Origin: Paraburkholderia fungorum | Lineage (GTDB): Bacteria; Pseudomonadota; Gammaproteobacteria; Burkholderiales; Burkholderiaceae | DNA: 64,000 bases | Reading direction: 5' to 3' | Assembly (NCBI RefSeq): GCF_003610895.1 | Contig: NZ_MCAS01000068.1 | Span: 124,001 to 188,000, forward strand | Part shown: in pieces, positions 34,589 through 43,190 of the stretch | Layout of the letters: each line of letters opens with the position of its first letter | Numbering within the stretch: position 1 is the stretch's first letter | Notes under the pieces: generated by a model | The model's input: the letters and a program-made list of their open reading frames with translations, nothing else | What the model was told of the DNA's origin: nothing | The model's database searches: none | Translations under genes and position numbers: made by a program

Positions 34589-34936
34589 TTAAAGGAAACA
34601 GGGGCCGGTTTCGCGGACTTCGACACTGCACCATGAAGCGGCCGGGCAGGCTTGCGCGATCGCCACCGCTTCTTCACGGGTTTCACAATCGAGCAGGAAG
34701 AAGCCGCCGATCATTTCCTTGGCTTCGGCGAACGGGCCGTCCAGCAGCTTTGGCTGACCGTCGCGCACCTGCACACGCACTGACTCGGTGACCAGTGATT
34801 CGACGGCAAGCAGCTTGCCGCGCTCCTTGAGGTCGGCGGCAAAACGCACCATCTGGTCATAGACCTCGCGCCCCGCCTGCTCGCCGCGTTCGACGCGCTG
34901 ATCCGGGGGTTCGACGATAAGCAGCAGGTAGGACAT
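34589..34936 (-). CDS. DGPF-motif YCII-related protein
   Basis: A 115-residue protein starting MSYLLLIVEPPDQRVERGEQ and containing LLDGPFAEAKEMIGGFFLLD. It is related to the DGPF protein at 33996-34409 but differs in its C-terminus (CSVEVRETGPCFL). The GGAGA ribosome site precedes the ATG at 34936. It is the promoter-proximal gene of the ECF42 operon. The 180-nt gap to the next gene holds no obvious element. Confidence 0.9.
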   Translation of the reverse strand: MSYLLLIVEPPDQRVERGEQAGREVYDQMVRFAADLKERGKLLAVESLVTESVRVQVRDGQPKLLDGPFAEAKEMIGGFFLLDCETREEAVAIAQACPAASWCSVEVRETGPCFL

Positions 34937-35167
34937 GGTGTCTCCGATGGATCGCGCCGCGGACGTGAACGCCAGACCGGCGTACGACGGCAAGAACGCG
35001 CTTACAGTTGGGTGGCGAAGGGCAGTCTAGCAAGCGCGAATCACTCCAGCAAACCCGTTTCGCCGCCCGGATGCCGTGACACCGCCGGCTCTACGGACAC
35101 TCGTAAAACGGCTGCGGCATGGGAATTGCTGCCCGCTTGTGTATCCACACACATCCGAGGTGACATC

Positions 35168-35356
35168 ATGCGGAATCTATCTGGTCTGGGCATCGTCGCA
35201 ATGGTATTGACGCTACTGGCAACCACGACCGGCTGCACCCTTGGCGGCGCGGCGGCAGGCGGCGTCATCGGTAATGAGGCGACCGATCACAGCGCGGTCG
35301 GCACGGTCGGCGGTGCGGTGGCCGGCGGGATTATCGGACACGAATTGGGCAAGTAA
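35168..35356 (+). CDS. OsmB-like glycine-zipper lipoprotein
   Basis: A 62-residue protein. The signal sequence ends in a lipobox TTGC, followed by TLGGAAAGGVIGNEATDHSA and GTVGGAVAGGIIGHELGK, two glycine-zipper helices. This is the layout of osmotically inducible lipoprotein B and related outer-membrane lipoproteins. The ATG at 35168 (GAGGTGACATC upstream) is preferred to any upstream start. It is a monocistronic gene. Confidence 0.85.
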   Translation: MRNLSGLGIVAMVLTLLATTTGCTLGGAAAGGVIGNEATDHSAVGTVGGAVAGGIIGHELGK

Positions 35357-35611
35357 TTGAAAACGCTGAACCTGAACGGCGGATTCCCCGGCGCGCGACA
35401 CAAGCGCGCCGCTTTGAAGTATTCTCCGAACGCGCTAAAGCCCGTCGTGAAGGCGCCGTTTAACGCGCCGTTTAACGATTAATTGCAGGAGATAATCCGC
35501 ATTTAATCCGGCGGCATCGCACGGCATACACAGAACACCATCAAACTCATCGGCATACCTGGTTTGCCGGCAGAACAAACGAATCATATATACGAAGCAT
35601 CGGGGAATTTC

Positions 35612-37573
35612 ATGCATCGATCGTTAGTGCGTAGCGGCGTCGCGACTGCCGTGGCCTTTGCCTTGCTCCAACTGAGCGCTTGCGGCGGCGGCGGTTCCAG
35701 TTCAACGTCATCGTCGGGCACGCCGGCGGCCACGGCCGGCACGGTCAACGGCACGGTCGCGAGAGGCACCGCCGTGGCGGGCGCAAGCGTCACGCTGACC
35801 GATGCGACCGGCGCGCAGGCCTCCACAAGCACCAACGCCCAGGGCGCATACACGATCGCGGTGAAGGGAATGACCGCGCCGTTTCTGATTACGGTCACGG
35901 ATCCCACCGGCGCCCAGGCCTCGCTCGTCTCCGTGCTCGCCAGCCTGCCGAACGGCACAGCGCCGGCTATCGTCAACGTCACCACGCTGACTACCGCAAT
36001 TGCCGCCATGCTGACGGCTTCGGGCAATCCGGCCGACCTCGGGTCCACCACGGCGCTGGCCAAGGTGACGCTGCCGTCCGTGCAGATCGCCACCCTCACA
36101 CTCGACGCGATACTGGCGAAAATTCTCGCGCAGAACGGCATCCAGGCGGTGGGCTTCGATCCCATCGGCACGGCTTTCACGCCGAATCACACCGGCGCCG
36201 ACGCGGTGATCGACACGGTCTCGCTCGTATCGGCGGCCAACGGCGGCCTGTTGCTGGTGTCGAATGCGGCGCCGGGCACGACAGTCGCCCTGAACAACCA
36301 GACCACCCAATCGGTCAGCCTGGCAGCACCGGCGGTGGCGGCGAACTATCTGGAGCCGCTTGCTGCGTTGCTGAACGCCTGCGCGGCAAACGGCACGCTC
36401 AATACATCATGCTCGCCGGCAATCGACTCGACCTTCCTCGACAACGGTTCGACCGACCTGGCCATCGGCCACGGCCAGACCGATGCGAGGTTCAGTGGCG
36501 CGGTATTCGGTTCGCCGAAGACACTCGCCTTTTTCACGCGCAACGGCAAGCAGCTGGCGCTCGTGCAATTGCCGTTTACGCTCGCGAGCGGCACTTCGGG
36601 CGGCGTGCTCTACACCATCGCGCAACAGCTGCCCACGCCCGTCGCGCTCTCCAACGGCACACAACTCGGCTGGGATCTGATCGGCAACCAGTCGCAATTC
36701 GCTGTTTCGATCATGTCGCAAATCCAGCGCCGCACCTTCCTCGACTCGAAGCCTAACGACGTGAACCGTTATGAATCGGGTCTGAAGGTCGCGATTCCGA
36801 CCGCTTTGAATCCGACGGTTTATTCGGCTTCCGTCACCGGACCGGGTCTCACTGCGCCGGTCTGGCTGATGCCGCGCAATGCGCTCGGCGGCGACTCGCT
36901 GGGTCTGTCGGATCTGCCCTTGAGCGCGGCGCCGGTTTCGCCTGCAATGACGGGCAGCAATACGGAGCTGTACCGCTGGTCATGGCAATCGCTTTCGTCG
37001 ACCGCGAGCTTCACGCCGGCCTCGAGCGGCTATTACTCGGCGCAATCGGTCGACGCGAGCACCGTGCCGCTCTACGCAACCTATACCGTCACGTTCTACG
37101 ACAGGAACGGCGCGCAGCTCGGCCAGTCGTCGATCATCAATCCGGGCAGTCCGTTGAACGCGGCGGCGGGCAGCACGGTCGCGTGGCCGACGCTGCAGCC
37201 GGACTTCGCGACCCAGTTCCTGACGCCCAGCGGATCGCTAGCCGGCGTGCAGTACGCGATGAGCGTGACATGGTCGAGCGTCGTGACTGGACCCAATCCC
37301 ACCTATCCGGTGACGTCCGTGCAGATTCAGGCCAACACGGGAACGGGCTCCGGTTCCAGCACGGCAATCTATGGCTTCTCGACCGGCGCGCCGAACAACA
37401 CAACGGTCGGCCAGTATCAAACCACCGTCCACTCGGGGATCAATTCCACGGGCGTGCAGACTTGCACGAATTGCCCGTTCCCGGCGTTGACGACCGGTGG
37501 TTCGCGCCTCGTGCAACTGGGTGGTGGACAGAATGGGACCACGTACTACGATATGACGCAGTACAACAACTAG
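35612..37573 (+). CDS. large putative outer-membrane or secreted lipoprotein
   Basis: A 653-residue protein with a lipobox (LLQLSACGGGGSSS), then a Ser-rich linker and a carboxypeptidase-regulatory/Ig-like repeat (GTVARGTAVAGASVTLTDAT, AYTIAVKG) near residues 45-110. The rest is Thr/Ser/Ala-rich with no recognised catalytic motif, and the extreme C-terminus has a CTNCP cysteine pair. It resembles surface-exposed lipoproteins of Burkholderiaceae of unknown function. The ATG at 35612 follows GGGGAA. Nothing in the neighbourhood suggests a partner. Confidence 0.75.
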   Translation: MHRSLVRSGVATAVAFALLQLSACGGGGSSSTSSSGTPAATAGTVNGTVARGTAVAGASVTLTDATGAQASTSTNAQGAYTIAVKGMTAPFLITVTDPTGAQASLVSVLASLPNGTAPAIVNVTTLTTAIAAMLTASGNPADLGSTTALAKVTLPSVQIATLTLDAILAKILAQNGIQAVGFDPIGTAFTPNHTGADAVIDTVSLVSAANGGLLLVSNAAPGTTVALNNQTTQSVSLAAPAVAANYLEPLAALLNACAANGTLNTSCSPAIDSTFLDNGSTDLAIGHGQTDARFSGAVFGSPKTLAFFTRNGKQLALVQLPFTLASGTSGGVLYTIAQQLPTPVALSNGTQLGWDLIGNQSQFAVSIMSQIQRRTFLDSKPNDVNRYESGLKVAIPTALNPTVYSASVTGPGLTAPVWLMPRNALGGDSLGLSDLPLSAAPVSPAMTGSNTELYRWSWQSLSSTASFTPASSGYYSAQSVDASTVPLYATYTVTFYDRNGAQLGQSSIINPGSPLNAAAGSTVAWPTLQPDFATQFLTPSGSLAGVQYAMSVTWSSVVTGPNPTYPVTSVQIQANTGTGSGSSTAIYGFSTGAPNNTTVGQYQTTVHSGINSTGVQTCTNCPFPALTTGGSRLVQLGGGQNGTTYYDMTQYNN

Positions 37574-37582
37574 AGCGGCGCG

Positions 37583-38281
37583 CTAAAACTTTTCTACCCA
37601 GGGGCGTAGTTCAACTTCCCACGTCCACGCGCTGCGATGCTGACGATGAATATGGAGGTACTCCTTCGCTATGGCGTCGGGGTCCAGCCATTTGTCGTCA
37701 GCGCTGCCATCGTCCGATTGCACGCGACTACTGGCGATACCACCGTCAATGACAAAGTGGGCAACGTGAATATTTCTCGGGGCAAGTTCCCGGGCCATGG
37801 ATTGGGCCATTCCTCGCAACGCGAATTTACCCATCGCAAATGGCGTCGAACCCGGTAGCCCTTTCACACTTGCAGTAGCGCCGGTCAGGAGGATGGTGCC
37901 GCTGCCTTGTGCGAGCATTCGAATGGCGGCGGCCTGGGCTACAAGAAAGCCACCGACCGCGGTCACTTTAAGCGCATCCTCGAGTTTCTCAGCCTCGATG
38001 TCTTCGACCGGGGCGCGATAGCGGCCACTCGCGTTATAGACCACGAGGTCAGGCACCCCGAACGAGTCTTCTACGCTGTCAAAGAGTACTTTGACATCGT
38101 CCGGCCGACTTGCGTCGCAACTCAAGGCGAGCGCGCCGGTCTCGTCGACAAGGTCCTTCAGCTTGCTGGTATCGCGGGCTGCGAGCGCGACCTGCATACC
38201 CTCTGCTGCAAACAGCCGTGCGAGAGAGGCACTCAAGCCCTTTCCCGCGCCCACAATCAGAGCCGTCTCGGTTCGATTCAT
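37583..38281 (-). CDS. SDR-family protein with Phe replacing the catalytic Tyr
   Basis: A 232-residue SDR with cofactor motif VGAGKGLS (residues 10-17), VYNASGRY, and ILLTGATASVKG. The catalytic YxxxK reads STPFAMGKFALRG: Lys152 is kept but the tyrosine is Phe148. Members of this subgroup seem to carry the change regularly, so it may be a different chemistry or a non-catalytic sensor. It is convergent with the large lipoprotein gene, and the ATG at 38281 is supported by position. Confidence 0.85.
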   Translation of the reverse strand: MNRTETALIVGAGKGLSASLARLFAAEGMQVALAARDTSKLKDLVDETGALALSCDASRPDDVKVLFDSVEDSFGVPDLVVYNASGRYRAPVEDIEAEKLEDALKVTAVGGFLVAQAAAIRMLAQGSGTILLTGATASVKGLPGSTPFAMGKFALRGMAQSMARELAPRNIHVAHFVIDGGIASSRVQSDDGSADDKWLDPDAIAKEYLHIHRQHRSAWTWEVELRPWVEKF

Positions 38282-38441
38282 GATGCCTCCGGATTCAGCA
38301 GGAACTGGCACAGCGGCGCATGTTGTCTGCTCGTCCCTGTTCGCGCTGTGTACCTCGCTGATTGTAGTCGGTTGACCGGTATTCTTCAGCGCTCACCTCA
38401 AGACGCGGTCCTGGCAAATATCGGCTGCATTTCAAGGGAGT

Positions 38442-39062
38442 TCAGGGCACCGTCCGCGACCGCGGCACGGCGAACATACGCGCGGCAACGATGCCGCCAA
38501 TCGCACCACCGAGATGGCTTTGCCACGATACGCCCGGATAGTTGGGCAGCAGGCCATACAGCATGCTCAATCCGTAGCTGCTGGCGACGAATAGTGCGAC
38601 CAGAATCGAGAGGATGCCGCGTGTATAGAAGCCACGTGCGACGAGATATCCGGCGTATCCGAACACCACGCCACTCGCGCCGATGTGCACCGAATACGGC
38701 GCACCGAGTAACCACGCACACAATCCTGCGCCGAGCATGGCGCCGACGGTCGCCTGCCAGAAGTTCGCGATGCGCGGCCACATGGTGAGCCAGCCGAGCA
38801 CCACCAGTCCGCCTGTGTTAGCCGTGATGTGCCAGAGTCCGGCGTGCAGCCAGGGGGCGAACAGGATGCCCTGCAGGCCGCCCAGTGTGCGCGGAACAAC
38901 GCCATGACGGTTCAGATGCAGGAACGGCATCGCGACCGACAGGAAGAACGTCGCCCACATCGAGCCGACAAAGAGGGCGAGCAACACGACCCGATCCTTG
39001 ATCCGGTCGACGAAAGAACCTGTGGCGCGCGGTGAGGCGGTTGAAACGCCGGGTTGCGACAT
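38442..39062 (-). CDS. rhomboid-family intramembrane serine protease
   Basis: A 206-residue membrane protein with about six helices. The catalytic serine is in GASG (Ser130) and the catalytic histidine in SHLGGAIGG (His183), and HAGLWHITANT is the conserved loop-1 region. Rhomboids cleave membrane-protein substrates inside the bilayer. The ATG at 39062 has a GGAGAG site. It is divergent from the LysR at 39252. The substrate is unknown. Confidence 0.9.
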   Translation of the reverse strand: MSQPGVSTASPRATGSFVDRIKDRVVLLALFVGSMWATFFLSVAMPFLHLNRHGVVPRTLGGLQGILFAPWLHAGLWHITANTGGLVVLGWLTMWPRIANFWQATVGAMLGAGLCAWLLGAPYSVHIGASGVVFGYAGYLVARGFYTRGILSILVALFVASSYGLSMLYGLLPNYPGVSWQSHLGGAIGGIVAARMFAVPRSRTVP

Positions 39063-39251
39063 TCGACTCTCCAGGGTGTGGTGTCGGTGGGTTATCGATA
39101 ACTACGTCGGCGAGCCACATACGAACGAAACAAACCTTGGCCGCATTCGCGACGAAGCCCGTGGGCAATCCAGGCTCTCGGGCTGCAAGACGGCGCCCCA
39201 GCGTAGAATCTCCCGGTCTCGCAGGCGCTGCGGCATGTCACAGGACCCGAT

Positions 39252-40163
39252 ATGGAAATCAAGTGGATTGAAGACTTCATCGCGCTTGCACGATATCAAA
39301 GCTTTTCACGGGCAGCAGAATTCCGGAACGTCACGCAGTCCGGCTTTAGCCGGCGAATCCAGTCGCTTGAGCAGTGGGTGGGCGCCGACCTCATCGACCG
39401 GAGCAACTTTCCCCCGACACTGACGCCCGCTGGACGGCTGTTCCAGGAGGCAGCCGAAGATATTCTCGAGAAGCTCTTCGACACGCGAGCGATCATCCGC
39501 ACCGAGCAACGGATGGCCGGCAAGGGCCTGCAGATTGCAGCCGGCCACACCATCGCGCTGAGCTTTCTGCCCGCATGGCTGAAGGCGCTCACCGCGCATT
39601 TTGGCGAGGTGCGCGCCCGGGTCATTCCGACGAACGTGCACGATTCGATTCTGATGCTCGTCAACGGGAACTGCGAACTGATGTTTGCGTATCACCATCC
39701 TGAGTTGCCGCTGCATCTCGACCCCGCGCGATATCAGCATCTGACCGTAGGCGTCGATACGTTCATGCCGGTCTGCAGACCCAATGAACGCTCGGCGCCC
39801 GCGTTCCGGTTGCCGGGCACGGCGAACCGTCCGCTGCCGCTCATCTCCTATACGGAAACCAGCTATTTTGGCCGCTGCCTCGCGTTGCTTCTTGGAAAAG
39901 CAACGGCTGCCCCGGCGCTGCAGCTTCACTACGAGTCGGACATGGCGGAGGTACTGAAGAAACTCGTCATGGAAGGGGAAGGCGTGGCGTGGCTGCCAAA
40001 AAGCTCCATCGATACCGAACTCGAATCGGGCGAACTGGTCGCCGCTGGGCGCGCCGAATGGCATCTCGAAGTCGAACTGCGCGTGTACCGTGACGCCTCA
40101 AATCGCAGCGAGTTTCTGGAGACGCTCTGGGGACATATTCGCGCCGCCTCACAACCCTCCTGA
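39252..40163 (+). CDS. LysR-family regulator of the aspartate operon
   Basis: A 303-residue LTTR of the HypT/YjiE-like branch: HTH MEIKWIEDFIALARYQSFSR and TQSGFSRRIQSLEQWVG, then an effector domain with ASN and ligand-contacting loops. It is directly upstream of, and on the same strand as, a symporter-racemase-aspartase operon. A perfect inverted repeat (40177-40199) lies just after its stop, which points to control of that operon, probably by aspartate or a D-amino acid. Confidence 0.88.
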   Translation: MEIKWIEDFIALARYQSFSRAAEFRNVTQSGFSRRIQSLEQWVGADLIDRSNFPPTLTPAGRLFQEAAEDILEKLFDTRAIIRTEQRMAGKGLQIAAGHTIALSFLPAWLKALTAHFGEVRARVIPTNVHDSILMLVNGNCELMFAYHHPELPLHLDPARYQHLTVGVDTFMPVCRPNERSAPAFRLPGTANRPLPLISYTETSYFGRCLALLLGKATAAPALQLHYESDMAEVLKKLVMEGEGVAWLPKSSIDTELESGELVAAGRAEWHLEVELRVYRDASNRSEFLETLWGHIRAASQPS

Positions 40164-40176
40164 TAGGGTTTTCACG

Positions 40177-40199
40177 GGTTATGCGAAACTCGCATAACC
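40177..40199. promoter_or_regulatory. palindromic operator upstream of the symporter-racemase-aspartase operon
   Basis: GGTTATGCGA and TCGCATAACC form a perfect 10-bp inverted repeat with a 3-nt spacer. The core ATGCG-N5-CGCAT has the T-N11-A style of LysR operators. It lies about 142 nt upstream of the symporter start and directly after the LysR gene. A secondary ACATC-TTTTT-GATGT repeat (near 40220) is nearer the promoter. Confidence 0.6.
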
Positions 40200-40340
40200 A
40201 CATGCAGTACTAGCATCGACATCTTTTTGATGTTCCTTAATATCCGTCCAACCACAAAAACCTGCTGACTCAGCGAGTTTTCGCCAAGCATGCGCCCGGT
40301 GTGCAGTCGAGCACCGTACGCCCTCCCAGGACGGGTTCAA

Positions 40341-41630
40341 ATGAAGAATCGCCTCACACTCTATATTTTTGTCGGCATGGTGCTCGGCGTCATTGTCGGC
40401 TACATCTGCCACCGGTCTGTCGCGGATGCCGCTGAAGCGAAAACCATCGCCGGATACTTTTCAATCATCACCGATATTTTTCTTCGTCTCGTGAAGATGA
40501 TTATCGCGCCACTGGTTTTCGCAACGCTGGTTTCCGGCCTTGCGGGCATGGCGGGAACGAGCGACGTGCGCCGCATCGGCTTCAGGTCGGTGGGGTGGTT
40601 CGTGTGCGCGTCACTGCTGTCGCTCGCCCTCGGTCTGGTCCTCGCGAACCTGTTTCAACCGGGGGCCGGGCTCCATATGGTGCAGACCAGCGCCGATGTC
40701 TCCACAGGTCTGAATACCGCAGGCTTGAACTTCAAGGACTTCGTCACGCATGCGTTTCCGACCAGCATCATGGATGCCATGGCCCGCAATGACATTCTTC
40801 AGATTCTGGTCTTCTCGGTGCTGTTTGGCGTCGTGCTGAGCGTCATCAAGACCGACTCGCGCGTGGCGCCGTTGATCGCAGGCGTCGATGCCCTCGTGCC
40901 TGCCATGCTGAAGCTGACCGACTACGTGATGCGTCTCGCGCCGATCGGCGTCTTCGGCGCGCTCGCTGCGGCCATCACCGTCCACGGCCTGGATGTATTG
41001 ACCACTTACGGCAAGCTCATCGGCAGTTTCTATGTCGGCCTGGTGTTGCTTTGGACGCTGCTCGTCGCCGTTGGCTATTGCTTCCTGGGCAAGCAGATCT
41101 GGACGCTGTTAAAGGCGATTCGTGAACCTGCCATGCTCGCGTTTTCGACGGCGAGCAGCGAGGCGGCTTACCCTCGTCTGACTGAAAAGCTCGAAGAGTT
41201 CGGAGTCGACAAAAAGGTGGTTGGCTTCACCTTGCCGCTCGGATACGCATTCAATCTGGACGGCTCGATGATGTACCAGGCGTTCGCTGCGATCTTCATC
41301 GCTCAGGCCTTCGGTATCGATATGCCGCTAGGCACCCAGATCATGATGCTGCTCGTGCTCATGGTGAGCAGCAAGGGCATGGCAGGCGTCGCCCGAGGCT
41401 CGGTGGTCGTGGTTGCTGCCGTCGCGCCGATGTTCCATCTGCCGCCATCCGGCGTCGTGCTCATTCTCGCCATCGACCAGGTCCTCGACATGGGACGAAC
41501 CGCCACCAACGTGATCGGCAACAGCATCGCGACGGCCGTCATCGCGAAGTGGGAAGCGAAGCGCTCAGCCAAACAGGTAAAGCATGCCGGCGACGCTGTT
41601 TTCGTCCAACTGCAAGGTGAGACGGAATGA
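40341..41630 (+). CDS. dicarboxylate/amino acid:cation symporter (DctA/GltP family)
   Basis: A 429-residue membrane protein of the DAACS family. It starts MKNRLTLYIFVGMVLGVIVG, has the hairpin-loop motif FSTASSEAAYPR and the late DMGRTATNVIGNSIATA, both characteristic (residues contacting sodium and the substrate carboxylate). It imports aspartate, glutamate or C4-dicarboxylates with sodium or protons. AGGA precedes the ATG. The racemase gene begins at the stop (ATGA), so the operon encodes uptake plus use of aspartate. Confidence 0.92.
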   Translation: MKNRLTLYIFVGMVLGVIVGYICHRSVADAAEAKTIAGYFSIITDIFLRLVKMIIAPLVFATLVSGLAGMAGTSDVRRIGFRSVGWFVCASLLSLALGLVLANLFQPGAGLHMVQTSADVSTGLNTAGLNFKDFVTHAFPTSIMDAMARNDILQILVFSVLFGVVLSVIKTDSRVAPLIAGVDALVPAMLKLTDYVMRLAPIGVFGALAAAITVHGLDVLTTYGKLIGSFYVGLVLLWTLLVAVGYCFLGKQIWTLLKAIREPAMLAFSTASSEAAYPRLTEKLEEFGVDKKVVGFTLPLGYAFNLDGSMMYQAFAAIFIAQAFGIDMPLGTQIMMLLVLMVSSKGMAGVARGSVVVVAAVAPMFHLPPSGVVLILAIDQVLDMGRTATNVIGNSIATAVIAKWEAKRSAKQVKHAGDAVFVQLQGETE

Positions 41631-41650
41631 AGGAAGTGAAGGAAAGGAAC

Positions 41651-43096
41651 ATGCGCAAGTTCGGCGTGGTGGGTGGGTTGGGGCCGCTGGCCAGCGCGGA
41701 CGTATTCTTCAAGCTCGTCAAATCGACGCCCGCGACCAGCGACGCTGAGCACTTCGACGTCGTATTCGAACAGCACCCTTTCGGGAGTTCGGGAGCCGGC
41801 ACTGAGGCCACGACACAACGAAAGCTCTATATCTTCGACCTGATTAGCCGCTTCGAGAAGCAAGGCGTCACGACGGTTGTGCTGCCCTGCTTCCTCAGCC
41901 ACACGTTTATCGATGAACTGAAGGCGAACTCACCGCTGCAAATCGTCGACATGGTCGAGGCTGTTCGCAGCCATGTCCGGCGGAAGTTTCCTGCCGTGCG
42001 TCGAATCGGCATCCTCGCGTCCGACTACACACGCCGAAAAGAATTGTTCGAAAAGTATTTCCCGGCGCCTGAGTTTGAGATTGTTTATCCCACCGTGCGA
42101 AACAACCTCGACCTCGTCACCCAGGCCGTCTATGGGCCGGAGGGCATCAAGAGCGGAAATCTGAATGGCCGGCCCGTCGAGCTTTTGCGCGAGGCGTGTG
42201 AGGACCTCATCGCCCAGGGCGTCAACCTCATCGTCCCGGGGCTGACCGAGATCGCTCTAGTCGCGCAGGAGCTGGGGCCATTGCCTGTGCCGCTGATCGA
42301 TTCGAATCTGGCGTATGCGCAGTACGTCGTATCCGGTCAGTACTCTTCGCCCGAAACACTGTTCAAGGTCGGCGTGGTCGGCGGAGTTGGGCCCGCGGCA
42401 ACCGTGGATTTCATCCACAAGATCGTCAGGAACACGCCGGCCAAACGCGACCAGGACCACATCAAGTTGCTGGTCGAACAGAACCCGCAGATTCCGGACC
42501 GCACGGAAAGCCTGCTTGGCGATGGACCTGACCCGACCATCTCCCTTTACGCGACATGCAAGAAGCTCGAGGCCGGCGACGCGGACATCATCGCGATCCC
42601 ATGCAACACCGCTCATGCGTTTGTCGAGCGCATCCAGCCGTATCTCAGCATACCGATCGTGAACATGCTGACGGTCACCGTCGGCTACCTTCGCGAAACC
42701 TTTCCCTCGCTGCATTCAGTCGGTGTGCTGGCAACTTCGGGAACGGTCGAAAGTGGCGTCTACGAAAAGGCGCTCACCTCGCAAGGGTTGCAGCAGGTCG
42801 TTCCGGGACCCGCGTTGCAGGCGCGCGTAATGGATGCAATTTACGGCAAGGAAGGCGTGAAAGCCGGGTTCACGACCGGGCAGTGTCAGTCCGATATCGC
42901 TGCTGCGATTGATGGACTCATTGCCCAAGGCGTGGAAGTTGTCATCCTGGGTTGCACCGAGTTGCCGCTACTGCTTCCGCAGACGGAATTCGTCGGTACG
43001 AATGGCAGATCGGTCCGCCTGGTGGACCCTACAGAGGTACTGGCCCGGCAGTGCGTCGCATACGCCACTGCAGCATCGGAATCGCAGCGCCCATAG
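41651..43096 (+). CDS. tandem fused Asp/Glu racemase-like protein
   Basis: A 481-residue protein made of two racemase domains. The N-terminal domain starts FGVVGGLGPLASAD with Cys80 (VLPCFLSHTF), but its second catalytic position is leucine (PGLTE, L198). The C-terminal domain starts GVVGGVGPAATVDF with both cysteines (PCNTAH C318, GCTELP C435). One active site is therefore intact and the other is half lost. The ATG at 41651 has a strong AAGGAAAGGAAC site; an in-frame ATG at 41627 overlaps the symporter stop. It would interconvert D- and L-aspartate, feeding the aspartase downstream. Confidence 0.8.
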   Translation: MRKFGVVGGLGPLASADVFFKLVKSTPATSDAEHFDVVFEQHPFGSSGAGTEATTQRKLYIFDLISRFEKQGVTTVVLPCFLSHTFIDELKANSPLQIVDMVEAVRSHVRRKFPAVRRIGILASDYTRRKELFEKYFPAPEFEIVYPTVRNNLDLVTQAVYGPEGIKSGNLNGRPVELLREACEDLIAQGVNLIVPGLTEIALVAQELGPLPVPLIDSNLAYAQYVVSGQYSSPETLFKVGVVGGVGPAATVDFIHKIVRNTPAKRDQDHIKLLVEQNPQIPDRTESLLGDGPDPTISLYATCKKLEAGDADIIAIPCNTAHAFVERIQPYLSIPIVNMLTVTVGYLRETFPSLHSVGVLATSGTVESGVYEKALTSQGLQQVVPGPALQARVMDAIYGKEGVKAGFTTGQCQSDIAAAIDGLIAQGVEVVILGCTELPLLLPQTEFVGTNGRSVRLVDPTEVLARQCVAYATAASESQRP

Positions 43097-43190
43097 GCGA
43101 TCGATCGAATCATTCTTTCCCCCGGCCCGTGGTATACAGAGGCGTCGGGTGTTGCACTTCGTCCAGGTTTTTTACCTATCAAGGATCGTT

